NCBI GenBank assembly: GCA_900468535.1
Contig: UBTY01000030.1
Coordinates: 38,696 to 102,695 of the forward strand
Length of the DNA stretch: 64,000 bases
Reading direction: 5' to 3'
Origin: Hyphomicrobiales bacterium
Lineage (GTDB): Bacteria; Pseudomonadota; Alphaproteobacteria; Rhizobiales; Rhizobiaceae
Position numbers and translations under genes: made by a program. Of this stretch, positions 15,913-25,573 are shown piece by piece. Position 1 is the first letter of the stretch; each line of letters begins with the position of its first letter. The notes under the pieces were generated by a model. It was not told where the DNA came from, did no database searches, and saw nothing but the letters and a program-made list of their open reading frames with translations.

Positions 15913-18021
15913 TTACATCTTCTCCGCGACCTTGATCGCGAAGGCGTATTCGAACGCAATCTCCTCGAGGCGCTGGAAGCGGCCCGAGGCGCCGCCATGG
16001 CCGGCATCCATGTTGGTCTTCAGCAGGATCGGCGCGGAGCCCGTCGTCTTTTCGCGCAGCCGCGCCACCCACTTTGCCGGCTCCCAGTAGGTCACGCGCG
16101 GATCGGTGAGGCCGCCGAGCGCCAGGATCGGCGGATAGGCCTTGGCGTCGACATTGTCGTAGGGCGAATAGGCGGCGATATGCTCGTATTCTTCCTTGCT
16201 GTCGATCGGGTTGCCCCATTCGGGCCATTCCGGCGGGGTCAACGGCAGCGTGTCGTCGAGCATGGTGTTCAGCACGTCGACGAAGGGAACGGCAGCAATC
16301 AGGCCGGCGAACTTTTCCGGCGCCATGTTGGCAACGGCGCCCATCAGCATGCCGCCGGCCGAGCCGCCCTCGGCGATGATGTTCTTGTAGGAGGTGAACT
16401 TCTCCTGATTCAGATAGTCAGCGGCTGAGATGAAGTCCTTGAAGGTGTTGGTCTTCTTTTCCATCTTGCCGTCTTCGTACCAGGCAAAGCCCTTGTCCTT
16501 GCCGCCGCGGATATGGGCGATGGCATAGACGAAGCCGCGATCGGCAAGCGACAGGCAGTTGGTGTTGAAGCCGGCCGGAATGGTGATGCCGTAGGCGCCG
16601 TAGCCGTAGAGCAGGCAGGGGGCCGAGCCATCGAGCGGGGTGTCCTTGCGATAAAGCAGCGTGACGGGCACTTCAACGCCATCCCATGCCGGCGCGAAGA
16701 CGCGGCGGGTGACGTAGTCATCGGGATTGTGGCCGGACGGCACTTCCTGGGTCTTCAACAGCGTGCGCTCGCGCGTCACCATGTTGTAGTCGTAAAGCTG
16801 GCTCGGCGTCGTCATCGAGGAGTAGGAGAAACGAATGACGTCGCTGTCGTATTCCGCAGCACCCTGCAGGCCGAGCGAATAGGCCTCTTCGGCAAAGGCG
16901 ATTGCATGCTCCTCGCCGGTACGGCGGTCGCGGATCATGATCTGCGGCAGGCCGTCCTTGCGCTCCAGCCACAGCAGGTGGCGGGCATAGGCCATGTGGC
17001 TGATGATCAATGTTCCCGGCTTGTGCGGCACGACCTCGCGCCAGTTCGCCTTGCCCGGGTTTTCAACCGGCGCTTCCATGATCTTGAAATCCTTGGCGTC
17101 GCCGTCGTTCGTCAGGATGTAGAAGACGTCGCCGCCTTCCGTCATCGAATATTCGATGCCTTCCTCGCGCTCGGCCACCAGCTTCGGCTCCGCCGTCAGG
17201 TCCTTGGTGGACAGCAGGCGGTATTCCGAGGTCTCATGGTCGTGGATGTCGATGTAGATGAAGTCGTCGAGCAGCGAGCCGCCGACGCCCATGAAGAAGC
17301 CCGCATCCTTCTCCTCATAGACCAACCGGTCTTCGGATTGAGGCGTCCCGATGATGTGGTGGAACACCTTCGAGGGGCGGTGGTTCTCGTCGAGCGCCGA
17401 GTAGAAGAAGCTCTTGCCGTCGGGTGCCCAGGCACCGCCGCCGCCGGTGTTCTCGATCACGTCGGGGAGATCCTCGCCTGACGTGAGATCGCGGACCTTC
17501 AGCGTATAGAACTCGGAGCCCTTGTCGTCGTAGCCCCAGATGCCGCGGCTGTGGTCGGTCGAATGGTCGATACCTGCCAGCCGGAAATAGGCCTTGCCGG
17601 CCGCTTCCTTGTCACCGTCGAGCAGGACGGTGCGGATCGTCTCGTCCTTCACGTCGCCATCGCGAGGAATGCGGAAATAGCGCGGCTGTTCGCCGCCGGT
17701 GACGAAGAAGGTGCCGTAGGCGTAGTCGCCGTCCTTCATCGGCACGGAGCTGTCATCCTCCTTGATGCGGCCGCGCATCTCCGAGAACAGCGTCTTCTGC
17801 AGCGCCTTGGTGTCTTCCATCGCCGCGTTCATGTAGACATTTTCGGCTTCCAGATGCTGGCGGATCGCGGGGTCGAGGATCGACGGATCCTTGAACATCG
17901 CCTGCCAGTTGTCGGCGCGCAGCCAGGCATAGTCGTCGGTGCGCGTAATGCCGTGGCGCGTATCCGAGATCGGCTTCTTGGCGGCGACGGGCGGGTTCGG
18001 CAGGTTCTTGAAGACGGTCAA
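15913..18021 (-). CDS. ptrB: Oligopeptidase B (S9A prolyl-oligopeptidase family)
   Basis: A 702-aa cytoplasmic serine peptidase that cleaves peptides after Arg or Lys. An N-terminal beta-propeller regulates access (about residues 70-400) and a C-terminal alpha/beta-hydrolase carries the catalytic triad: Ser in GGSAGG, Asp in the LTDPRVTYWEP segment and His in AGHGG. The start is taken as TTG 18021, with GGAG 6 nt upstream, which gives the usual family length; the open frame extends further but that extension is not family-like. Confidence 0.9.
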   Translation of the reverse strand: MTVFKNLPNPPVAAKKPISDTRHGITRTDDYAWLRADNWQAMFKDPSILDPAIRQHLEAENVYMNAAMEDTKALQKTLFSEMRGRIKEDDSSVPMKDGDYAYGTFFVTGGEQPRYFRIPRDGDVKDETIRTVLLDGDKEAAGKAYFRLAGIDHSTDHSRGIWGYDDKGSEFYTLKVRDLTSGEDLPDVIENTGGGGAWAPDGKSFFYSALDENHRPSKVFHHIIGTPQSEDRLVYEEKDAGFFMGVGGSLLDDFIYIDIHDHETSEYRLLSTKDLTAEPKLVAEREEGIEYSMTEGGDVFYILTNDGDAKDFKIMEAPVENPGKANWREVVPHKPGTLIISHMAYARHLLWLERKDGLPQIMIRDRRTGEEHAIAFAEEAYSLGLQGAAEYDSDVIRFSYSSMTTPSQLYDYNMVTRERTLLKTQEVPSGHNPDDYVTRRVFAPAWDGVEVPVTLLYRKDTPLDGSAPCLLYGYGAYGITIPAGFNTNCLSLADRGFVYAIAHIRGGKDKGFAWYEDGKMEKKTNTFKDFISAADYLNQEKFTSYKNIIAEGGSAGGMLMGAVANMAPEKFAGLIAAVPFVDVLNTMLDDTLPLTPPEWPEWGNPIDSKEEYEHIAAYSPYDNVDAKAYPPILALGGLTDPRVTYWEPAKWVARLREKTTGSAPILLKTNMDAGHGGASGRFQRLEEIAFEYAFAIKVAEKM

Positions 18022-18269
18022 GGAAGGCTCCGGATACGTGATGTCAGGTGGGCAAGAGATAGAGGCGCGGATGCCTCCGATCAAGCGTCGAAGGCGTGCC
18101 GCGATCACCTCTGTGTGAAAATCGAAGGAATGCTCACGTTGCCTTGATGTCACCACATTGTTTAACAAAGTCCGCTACGTCGCCCGGAATTTGCGCCCTG
18201 TTCGGCCGTGGAAAGCCCGGTTTTCCACAAGCTATTCCGGAATGAAGAATGCAAAGGAATCCCACTGTA

Positions 18270-18659
18270 ATGCCAAAACGCATCGTGTTGCTTCTGTCCG
18301 TTTTCAGCCTTGCCGTCCCTGCCTTCGCAGTCGATCCCGCAATCAAGAAGCAACTGGAAAAACTCGACCCCGCGACGCGCCTCGAGCAGAGCTGCGACAC
18401 GGAGGCAATGAGCCGAATCAACAAGGACGAAACGGGCTACAAACCCGATAAGGTCATCGCTTACACCTTCAAGGATCCGGTCCCCAGCGACGACAAGCTG
18501 GAGGCGCCAGGCGCCGTCTTCCGCAGCAAGGGTGACTGGTATCATCTCTCCTATACCTGCGTTACCGGCCCGCAGCACATCAACGTCCGCGATCTGCAAT
18601 ACAAGATCGGCGACAAGGTCCCGCGCGAGAAGTGGGAAAAATATTACCTCTACGATTGA
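18270..18659 (+). CDS. DUF930 family protein, exported
   Basis: A 129-aa protein with a Sec signal peptide (residues 1 to about 20, ending PAFA). It matches the alphaproteobacterial DUF930 pattern: AMSRINKDETGYKPDKVIAY, the GAVFRSKGDWYHLSYTC core and the C-terminal IGDKVPREKWEKY. The function is unknown. A second in-frame ATG at 18249 has a slightly better Shine-Dalgarno and would add seven residues before the signal peptide. Confidence 0.8.
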   Translation: MPKRIVLLLSVFSLAVPAFAVDPAIKKQLEKLDPATRLEQSCDTEAMSRINKDETGYKPDKVIAYTFKDPVPSDDKLEAPGAVFRSKGDWYHLSYTCVTGPQHINVRDLQYKIGDKVPREKWEKYYLYD

Positions 18660-18809
18660 TCGGCAGCCTGCCTTCCTGAGGCCTTAGTCCGTCGGCATTA
18701 GCCACCCAAGCGATGCCGGCGACCGGCCGGCAAGCGGCATCGAACCGCATGGCGTCGACGCGCTGCATGGGTTATGCAGCGGTTCAATATCGAACGGCTT
18801 GTCTCTGTT

Positions 18810-19622
18810 ATGAATCGTATTTTCCTGATCCCGGCTCTGCTGGTTGCCTCCGTTTCCGCTGTGTCTGCTGGCGTTCTTCCGTCAGCGGATGCGCCAGTCG
18901 TCGGCGCGCCCGCCAAGATCACGCCGCCGTCGAAAAAGACCGCTGGCCCGAAGCTCGTGGAGCCGCATCTGCGCATCGCAAGCTCGGGCATCAAGGGGCA
19001 TGCCCGCGTCGCGCTCACCTTCGATGCCTGCATGGGCAAGGCCGACGACCGTATTCTTTCCGTCCTGGTCCGGGAACGCATTCCCGCGACAATCTTCGTC
19101 ACGGCGCGCTGGCTGAAGCACAATCCGCAGGCGCTGCATGTCCTGCTTCAGAACCCGGATCTCTTTGAACTCGAAAACCACGGCCAGAACCATATTCCGG
19201 CCGTCGACACGCCGGTTTCTATCTATGGCATCGCATCGGCCGGCTCGCCGGAGGCGGTTCGTCAGGAAGTCCAGGGCGGCGCCGACGCCATGGTTGCGGC
19301 CGGCATTGCGCAGCCGCGCTGGTTCCGCGGCTCGACGGCAAAATATGATCTCTCCTCGATCGCCCAGATCCGTGAGATGGGATACCGCATCGCCGGCTAT
19401 TCCGTGAATGGCGACGGCGGCTCGCTGCTTGGCGCGGCCGTGACGGAAAAGCGGATCGCGTCCGCCAGGGATGGCGACGTGGTGATCTCCCATATCAACC
19501 AGCCGACGCATGCGGCCGGTGAGGGCGTTGCCAAGGCGATCCTCGATCTGAAGGCGAAGGGCGTCGAGTTCGTCCGCCTGCAGGATGTCGAAGACAAGGG
19601 CGACGACCAGACGACCGAGTAA
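18810..19622 (+). CDS. Polysaccharide deacetylase (CE4 NodB-like), exported
   Basis: A 270-aa protein with an N-terminal signal sequence (ending VSA) and a NodB-homology domain. Motif 1 is TFDAC, with Ala where most members have the second Asp; motif 2 is ENHGQNH, the two metal-binding His; RWFRGSTAKYD contains the motif 3 region and VVISHIN the late His. It likely deacetylates a cell-surface or peptidoglycan polymer in the periplasm. Another in-frame ATG at 18774 is possible. The altered motif 1 is common in one subgroup but makes activity less certain. Confidence 0.85.
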   Translation: MNRIFLIPALLVASVSAVSAGVLPSADAPVVGAPAKITPPSKKTAGPKLVEPHLRIASSGIKGHARVALTFDACMGKADDRILSVLVRERIPATIFVTARWLKHNPQALHVLLQNPDLFELENHGQNHIPAVDTPVSIYGIASAGSPEAVRQEVQGGADAMVAAGIAQPRWFRGSTAKYDLSSIAQIREMGYRIAGYSVNGDGGSLLGAAVTEKRIASARDGDVVISHINQPTHAAGEGVAKAILDLKAKGVEFVRLQDVEDKGDDQTTE

Positions 19623-19658
19623 GCGGCGTCAATTGAACGGTGCCGGGCCGCCCCGCCA

Positions 19659-20825
19659 TCACTTCGGCAATTGCGGCTGCACCTTCTCTTCGATCAGCAG
19701 TTCATCGACGATGGTCATGACGATCAGAGAAAGCGGCAGTGCAAGCATGGCGCCGACGGCACCCCACATCCATGTCCAGAACAGGATGGCGAGGAAGACC
19801 ACGAAAGGATTGATCTCCAGCCGCCGTCCCATCACCGCCGGAAAGATCAGGTTCTCCATCAGAAGATGAACGGTGAAGAACGCCGCAGCCGGCATCAGCC
19901 CGAACAGCAGACTGTCATGCGTGATGATGCCCGCAATGGCAACGGCGAGCGTCATCATCGTGATCCCGAGATAGGGGATGAAGCTCGACAGGAAGGCGAA
20001 GAAGCCCCAGAGAACGGGCGCAGAAAGGCCCCCCGCATAGGCGATCACCATCATCACGACGCCGAGACAGGCGTAGATCAGCGATGCGGTCGCGAAATAG
20101 AAGCCGAGCACCTGTTCGACGCCGTTGATCACCCTGATCGCCGCGAGCCGCTGCGGGCGGGTGCGAAACATCATAATGACCGATTTCCTGAGGCTGACGC
20201 GTCCGGCGAGGAACAGCAGCAGTGCCGCGAAGAAGATCAGCGTCTGGATCAGCGCCGGCGTCAGGTTGGCCGTCACGATATGCAGGATGTTGCCCGTATT
20301 CTCGAGGAGCTTGTCGGCCGACATCGGGCCGCTCTGGAAGGTTTCCGGCGTAATGTGCAGCCATTTGATCCGCTCGAGATAGGGCATCAGCCGGTTCATC
20401 GTCTTTTCGGCGAAGGCCGGGCCTTCGTTGGCGAGTGTCGTCAGCGGGCCGGCCAGCGAGTTGGCGACGAGGAAGATCACCAAAGCCACGCTGGTCGAGA
20501 GAATGACCGCATTGGTGATACGGGGGACACCGAGCTTGGTCAGCTTTTCGGCCAGCATGCCGAGGATCATCCCGACGACGATCGCGAGCGTCAGCGGGAT
20601 GAGGATGAGCGACATCATGTAGATGCCTGCCAGCGCAAGGATCGCGAATATCCCGATGATCGCCCAGGCCATGCTGACATCGAGCCCGTCCTTTTCGACC
20701 CGGCGTACCGGAGTCTGGGGCATATCCTCGGCTGCCGCGGCCATGTGGCGCGCCCAGGCGCTCACATGAGGTTCGGCGATGGCGACCTTCTTCGCCTGTC
20801 TGCGAATGCCGTTGGCAATACCCAT
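19659..20825 (-). CDS. AI-2E family transporter (PerM/YhhQ type)
   Basis: A 388-aa membrane protein with about eight predicted membrane segments and the C-terminal family signature (SFIPYLG, then ENLIFPAVMGRRLEINPFVVFLAI). The family includes autoinducer-2 exporters and Na+/H+ antiporters, so the substrate is open. The start ATG 20825 has GGGGAC upstream; about 62 further open codons upstream are non-conserved. It is convergent with the deacetylase. Confidence 0.87.
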   Translation of the reverse strand: MGIANGIRRQAKKVAIAEPHVSAWARHMAAAAEDMPQTPVRRVEKDGLDVSMAWAIIGIFAILALAGIYMMSLILIPLTLAIVVGMILGMLAEKLTKLGVPRITNAVILSTSVALVIFLVANSLAGPLTTLANEGPAFAEKTMNRLMPYLERIKWLHITPETFQSGPMSADKLLENTGNILHIVTANLTPALIQTLIFFAALLLFLAGRVSLRKSVIMMFRTRPQRLAAIRVINGVEQVLGFYFATASLIYACLGVVMMVIAYAGGLSAPVLWGFFAFLSSFIPYLGITMMTLAVAIAGIITHDSLLFGLMPAAAFFTVHLLMENLIFPAVMGRRLEINPFVVFLAILFWTWMWGAVGAMLALPLSLIVMTIVDELLIEEKVQPQLPK

Positions 20826-21007
20826 GAAAATGTCCCCGGAAGCCCCGATGCTTCGCCGCCATAACGCGGGATGGCATGCAAGAGTTCCGGGCGTGCCCCG
20901 ATATCGCCGCATCTTCGCGGCATCTTGGCGACGAGTTCGGCGGGGAGGCAGGGCCGCTCCTGGCTGTTTCGAAGCGAAGCGCCGTCTGCGGCCCTGTCTG
21001 GCTAGCG

Positions 21008-22525
21008 TCAAGCTTCTCCGGTCGCCGTCTCCATTGCGCGGTTGCGGCTCCCGAGAAAGGCCATGACCACGATCGCGGTCACGACCGTCACACCCGCCAG
21101 CAACCCGAGCAGCGTCGAGAACGCATGTCCGTAGCTCTGGATCAGAGCATCGCGGCCTGCCTGCGGCAGCGCATTGATGGCCGCTTCCAGATTCCCGGTC
21201 ACAAGCCGCTGGGCGGCCGTTGTCGCTGCCTCACTGTTGCCTTGACCGATCGCACCGCGAACGAGCGCCGAAAGAACGGCGGTCACGATGGCCAATGCCA
21301 CGCCTTCGCCAGCCACCCGCGTCGTGCTGAATATGCCGGTCGCCATGCCCGCGCGTTCCTTCGGGACCACGCTGACGGCCAGCCCATCCATGAGGCCCCA
21401 GGGCAGGCTGATGCCGACGCCGATTACCAGCAGTGGTGCGACAAGAAGTGCCGGATGGGCTGTGGCGTCGATCTCCGACAGCCAGATCAGCCCGGCAGCT
21501 GAGACCAGCAGGCCGAAGCCGCAGATGGTTGCCGGTCCGAGCCAACGTGTCAGCAATCCAGAGACGACAGGCAGGATGAGCAGCGGTGCCGACAGCGCGA
21601 TCATCATTCGTCCGGCGGCGACCTCGCTCATGCCGTCTATGCCGACAAAACGGACCGGCAACAGGATCAGCAGCACCACGAAAGCATAGGCGGGTGCCGC
21701 AGCCAGCAGCTGCACGCCGACGAAGCGCGGGTAGCGGAAGAGCGACAGGTCAAGCATCGGTCGCTTCACCCTTTGCTCGATGACGCAGAAGAGCGCCATC
21801 AGCAGCGCCGATGCTGCAAGCAGGGCGACAACGGCCATGTCTTGCCACCCGCGTTCCGGCGCAAGCAGGACGCCGAAGGTGAAAAGCGTCAGCGACAGGG
21901 TGAAGCTGATCGCGCCGGGCCAGTCGAGACCGGAGGCGGCCGGGTCGCGCGTTTCATGCAGGAACGACAGCCCGAGAACAAAGGCGATCGCGCCCAGCGC
22001 AAAGACGAGCGCAAATATGGCCGGCCAGCCGAAACTCTCGACCATCAGGCCGGAGGCGATCGGTCCGAACGCGAGGCCGACGCCGAAACTCGAGCCGACA
22101 ATGCTGAAGGCGCGCATGCGGGCATGCCCGTCGAATTCCTGGGCGAGCGATGCCATGCCGCCCGAAAAGGCCGCGGCCGCCCCCAGCCCCTGCAGCGCGC
22201 GCACGATGTCGAAGCAGACGATATCGAAGGAGAGGGCGAGGGCGGCCGAGAAGATCAGGAAGGCGGCAAGCCCGGCGAGGAAGATGCGCTTGCGCCCGTA
22301 GCTGTCGGCCAGCGCGCCTGCTGCCATCAGGCTGCTGCCGAAGGTCAGCATGAAGGCATTGGTCACCCAGTTGAGCGCAATCGGGCTGCCGCCGAGGTCG
22401 CGGCTGATCGCGGGCAAGGCGACGGCTGGCCCGGTGAATGTCAGAGGCATGGCGGCAGCCGCGCAGCAGACGCCGATGAGAGCCAGCGTCCTTGTTCTGG
22501 CGGGTGTTCGATCGATCATGGTCAT
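21008..22525 (-). CDS. MFS exporter, DHA2 (EmrB/QacA) type
   Basis: A 505-aa membrane protein with about 14 predicted membrane segments. Motif A appears as GALADSYGRKR, and the segment AFGPIASGLMVESFGW is the exporter motif C. Two ATG codons, 22525 and 22519, both fit; the longer open frame reaches across the promoter into the LysR gene and is not real. It is divergent from a LysR regulator 154 bp away, which probably controls it. Confidence 0.9.
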   Translation of the reverse strand: MTMIDRTPARTRTLALIGVCCAAAAMPLTFTGPAVALPAISRDLGGSPIALNWVTNAFMLTFGSSLMAAGALADSYGRKRIFLAGLAAFLIFSAALALSFDIVCFDIVRALQGLGAAAAFSGGMASLAQEFDGHARMRAFSIVGSSFGVGLAFGPIASGLMVESFGWPAIFALVFALGAIAFVLGLSFLHETRDPAASGLDWPGAISFTLSLTLFTFGVLLAPERGWQDMAVVALLAASALLMALFCVIEQRVKRPMLDLSLFRYPRFVGVQLLAAAPAYAFVVLLILLPVRFVGIDGMSEVAAGRMMIALSAPLLILPVVSGLLTRWLGPATICGFGLLVSAAGLIWLSEIDATAHPALLVAPLLVIGVGISLPWGLMDGLAVSVVPKERAGMATGIFSTTRVAGEGVALAIVTAVLSALVRGAIGQGNSEAATTAAQRLVTGNLEAAINALPQAGRDALIQSYGHAFSTLLGLLAGVTVVTAIVVMAFLGSRNRAMETATGEA

Positions 22526-22679
22526 GGAAAATCCGCGTGGTTGGAGGATCTTTGCGCGGGCGACGGGTGGAAGTCCCGTTTGCATCCGCACCACCATGAG
22601 GATAAATTTGCGCGAATGATCGGATAAGCCTCGGGCTTCTCCAGATATAATGGAATAATTCGCTCGAATAGGTGCGCCG

Positions 22680-23609
22680 ATGGACCAGTTCAATGGGCTT
22701 TCCGCCTTCGTAAAGACAGCCGACCTAGGCAGCTTCGTCTCCGCCGGTCGCGTGCTCGGCCTGTCTGCCTCGGCGGTCGGAAAGGCGGTCACCAACCTGG
22801 AAAGGCAGCTGGGCGTTCGCCTCTTTCAGCGCTCCACCCGAAGCATCAGGCTGACGGAGGAAGGGCGTCTGTTCCATGAACGCTGCCGCCGCGTTCTCGA
22901 CGATCTCGACGATGCGCGTTCATCGCTTGCGCAGGCCGTCGCCGCGCCGCGCGGGCGTCTGCGGCTGAGCGTGCCGCTCGTCAGCTACCACCTCCTGCTG
23001 CCGATTCTCCCCGATTTCACCCGGCTCTATCCCGAGGTCGAGCTCGATATCGATTTCAACGACCGGATCGTCGATCTGATAGAGGAGGGCGTCGATGTCG
23101 CGATCCGTAGCGGCAACCTGCAGGATTCGCGTCTGATGTCGCGTGCCCTGCGGCCGTTCCAGATGCTGCTCTGCGCGTCGCCCGATTATCTGGAGCGGCA
23201 TGGCGTGCCGCAATGCCCCGCTGACCTGCAGGAGCATTTCGGCGTCCGGTTTCGCTTTCCGAACAGCGGCAAGCTGCAAAGCTGGCCGCTAGCGCTTCCG
23301 CCCGGTCAGCCCGAGCCGCTGTCGCGCACGGCGCTCATCTGCAACAACATGGAGGCGCTTCGCGGCGCAACGCTCAGCGGTTTGGGAATTGGCTGCATGC
23401 CGGATTTTCTGGCGCGCGGCCCGGTTGCCGAGGGAAGGCTGCGCACCATCCTCGACGATCATATCGACGGTCCCGGCCAGTTTCACATGATCTGGCCGTC
23501 CAATCGTCACCTCTCGCCGAAGGTGCGCGTCCTCGTCGATTTTCTCACGAAGACGCTGTTTGCCAATCGGTGCGATATGCCGGGCAGCAATCAGGCGCAG
23601 CCCGTATAG
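22680..23609 (+). CDS. LysR-family transcriptional regulator
   Basis: A 309-aa regulator: N-terminal winged helix (residues 1-60, with LGLSASAVGKAVTNLERQLGVRLFQRSTR) and a C-terminal periplasmic-binding-protein-like effector domain (about 90-295). It belongs to the large subgroup related to DsdC/PrtR-like regulators in which RSGNLQDSRLMSRAL is conserved. It is divergent from the MFS exporter and is its likely regulator. Confidence 0.9.
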   Translation: MDQFNGLSAFVKTADLGSFVSAGRVLGLSASAVGKAVTNLERQLGVRLFQRSTRSIRLTEEGRLFHERCRRVLDDLDDARSSLAQAVAAPRGRLRLSVPLVSYHLLLPILPDFTRLYPEVELDIDFNDRIVDLIEEGVDVAIRSGNLQDSRLMSRALRPFQMLLCASPDYLERHGVPQCPADLQEHFGVRFRFPNSGKLQSWPLALPPGQPEPLSRTALICNNMEALRGATLSGLGIGCMPDFLARGPVAEGRLRTILDDHIDGPGQFHMIWPSNRHLSPKVRVLVDFLTKTLFANRCDMPGSNQAQPV

Positions 23610-23625
23610 TTGGGGAGAAGTGTAC

Positions 23626-24588
23626 TCAGACCGACAGCGTCAGGCCGATACCCCAGGGATCGTGCAGGAAGACGCCGCCGTTGCGCTTCTCGCTCTTGAT
23701 TTCGAGTTCGTCGAGCTTGGCGACGGCCTTGTCGAGCGAGGCCTTGTCGTTGAAACGCAGCGTATAGTCCGACAGCCCGGTCATGCCGTCCACGCGGGTT
23801 CCCGCGCCACGGCTGTTCCAGATGTTGGCGGCGACATGGTGATGATAGTCGCCGGTCGCAAAGAAGCTCGCGCCCGGATAACGCGCCATTAGCTTCAGGC
23901 CAAGGACGTCGCGATAGAAGACGTCAGCCTCCGGAATATTGCCGACCTGCAAGTGGATGTGTCCGATCGCCGTGCCATCGGCCATGCCGTTCCAGCTATC
24001 CTGTGGCGCGCTGTTGTAGAGCGCCTGCAGATCAAGCCGCAGCGTCGCCATCTCCACCTGTCCGTCCTGATGGAATTTCCATTGGTCGTGCGGCCGGTCG
24101 GCATAGATCTCGATGCCGTTGCCCTCGGGGTCGGAGAGATAGATCGCCTCGCTCACAAGATGGTCGGAGGCACCGTCGAGAGCGACATTGTTGTGTGCGG
24201 CATGGCGAAGCCAGCGGGCCAGCTCGATACGGTTAGGCATCAGGAAGGCGGTATGGAAGAGGCCGGCGGCGTTGCGCGGGGCGACGCGGACATCCTTGCC
24301 CGTCGTCAGCGCCAGAAGCGGCGTGCCGTCGACACCGAGAACCTCACCACTCGCGCTCTTTTCGATGACCTTCAGACCAAGCATGGATTGATAGAAACTC
24401 GAAACCAGCGGCAGGTCGGTGACGACCAGGTGCGACTGGTCGACATAGGCAGGGCGCGTCAGGGCGTAGGAAGTTTCAGTGGTCATGCGTCGTTCTCCTG
24501 CCGTGGATGGGAGAGGCGTACCGGCGGTGGCGGCGAAAGCGCCGCCCGTAGCAATACCAAGGAATTTGCGCCGGTCCATGTGCCTCAT
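23626..24588 (-). CDS. VOC-family ring-cleavage-type dioxygenase with in-frame Tat leader
   Basis: The enzyme part has two glyoxalase/VOC modules (about residues 45-160 and 185-310 of this form). The metal ligands typical of catechol-2,3-dioxygenase (CatE-like) proteins are visible as DQSHLVV, GHIHLQV and the late Glu/His region. In frame ahead of it is a classical Tat signal, with RRKFLG then a hydrophobic Ala/Gly stretch. Two starts each have a ribosome site: ATG 24588 (AGGGG upstream) gives the exported form of 320 aa, and ATG 24486 (AGGAG upstream) gives a 286-aa form without the leader. Confidence 0.82.
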   Translation of the reverse strand: MRHMDRRKFLGIATGGAFAATAGTPLPSTAGERRMTTETSYALTRPAYVDQSHLVVTDLPLVSSFYQSMLGLKVIEKSASGEVLGVDGTPLLALTTGKDVRVAPRNAAGLFHTAFLMPNRIELARWLRHAAHNNVALDGASDHLVSEAIYLSDPEGNGIEIYADRPHDQWKFHQDGQVEMATLRLDLQALYNSAPQDSWNGMADGTAIGHIHLQVGNIPEADVFYRDVLGLKLMARYPGASFFATGDYHHHVAANIWNSRGAGTRVDGMTGLSDYTLRFNDKASLDKAVAKLDELEIKSEKRNGGVFLHDPWGIGLTLSV

Positions 24589-24702
24589 AGGTCCCCTTGG
24601 TTGCTGTACTTGACCTCTATATGGCGGATTTCGATTGTTCACAGAAGTCCAGTTTTTGGCGATTCAGCGTTCGACGATCGTTGACGATAATATGCGGCGA
24701 TC

Positions 24703-24716
24703 TTGATCTTGATCAA
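24703..24716. promoter_or_regulatory. FNR/FixK box
   Basis: TTGATCTTGATCAA is a perfect TTGAT-N4-ATCAA palindrome, the consensus for FNR-family activators (FixK, FnrN) of rhizobia. Its centre is 72 bp upstream of the universal stress protein start, consistent with a class II activator site near -41.5 of a promoter starting around 24750. Confidence 0.85.
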
Positions 24717-24781
24717 AGCGCCTTATCTATTTTCTGAGAGATATCTGTGCCACCGCGACACGCGATAGAGGGAGCGCCGGA

Positions 24782-25216
24782 ATGTATAAAAAGATCATTG
24801 TCGCCATCGAGATCGGTGCGCTGGAAGATGGGGCGCTGAGCTTCCGCAAGGCCGCGACATTGCTCGACGAGGGCGGCGAAATCATCCTGCTCAACGTCGT
24901 CGAGGACATCCCGACCTATGTGGCCGTCGACCTGCCGGTGGAACTGGTCGAAAACGCTGCCAAGGATGCGCGCTCGCGGCTGGAGGAGCTGATCCTGGCG
25001 ACCGGCATTCCCGCCAATATCGAGATCAGCCATGGCCGGCCTGCCAGCGGCATCATCGCCGCGGCCGAATCCCATGGTGCCGACCTCATCATCCTCGCGT
25101 CGCACCTTCCGGACTTCAGCAACTACTTCATCGGCGCCACCGCGGACCGGGTCGTGCGCCACGCCAAATGCTCCGTGTTGGTCGATCGAAGACGTCAGGA
25201 AGCAACCAGAAGATAA
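24782..25216 (+). CDS. Universal stress protein (UspA family)
   Basis: A 144-aa single-domain USP: beta strand YKKIIVAIE with a following acidic residue, and the C-terminal nucleotide-binding pattern around GADLIILASH and GATADRVVRHAKCSVLV, close to the ATP-binding G-2X-G-9X-G(S/T). A perfect FNR/FixK box precedes it, so expression under low oxygen is expected, as for USPs of other bacteria. A DksA-like gene follows 20 bp later. Confidence 0.9.
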   Translation: MYKKIIVAIEIGALEDGALSFRKAATLLDEGGEIILLNVVEDIPTYVAVDLPVELVENAAKDARSRLEELILATGIPANIEISHGRPASGIIAAAESHGADLIILASHLPDFSNYFIGATADRVVRHAKCSVLVDRRRQEATRR

Positions 25217-25235
25217 TCACCCGATGGAGGGCCAA

Positions 25236-25556
25236 ATGAACGACATCAGGGCCTATGAAAAGATATTGCGAGACCGGCAGCGCGAGTTGCAGTCGCGGCT
25301 CCACCGCATCGACGACGATCTTGGCCGCACCAAGGAACAGGACAGCGACGATCGCGCCACCGAGAGCGAAAACGACGAAGTTCTGGAAGGGCTCGGCCAG
25401 GCTGGACAGGAAGAACTGCGCGCCATCGGTGCCGCGCTTGAGCGGATCCAGAAGGGCACGTATGGCCTCTGCGTGCGGTGTGGCCAGCCGATTTCGAGCA
25501 AGCGGCTCGAAGCCGTTCCCTATGCGCCGCTCTGCGAGGATTGCATGGGGCAATAA
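25236..25556 (+). CDS. TraR/DksA-family C4 zinc-finger protein
   Basis: A 106-aa protein: N-terminal coiled-coil hairpin (about residues 1-65, rich in Glu, Arg and Leu) and a C-terminal zinc finger CVRC...CEDC with four cysteines. It resembles the short DksA/YocK-like group that may act on RNA polymerase. The start at ATG 25236 follows GGAGGG at 4 nt. It is probably in an operon with the FNR/FixK-controlled stress protein. Confidence 0.87.
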   Translation: MNDIRAYEKILRDRQRELQSRLHRIDDDLGRTKEQDSDDRATESENDEVLEGLGQAGQEELRAIGAALERIQKGTYGLCVRCGQPISSKRLEAVPYAPLCEDCMGQ

Positions 25557-25573
25557 GCCGACGCCGCGAGCAG

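Noticed and set aside
19671..20864. 397-codon open frame on the plus strand
   Set aside because: Antisense shadow of the AI-2E family transporter; composition dominated by Asp, Arg, His and Gln with no membrane or domain pattern.
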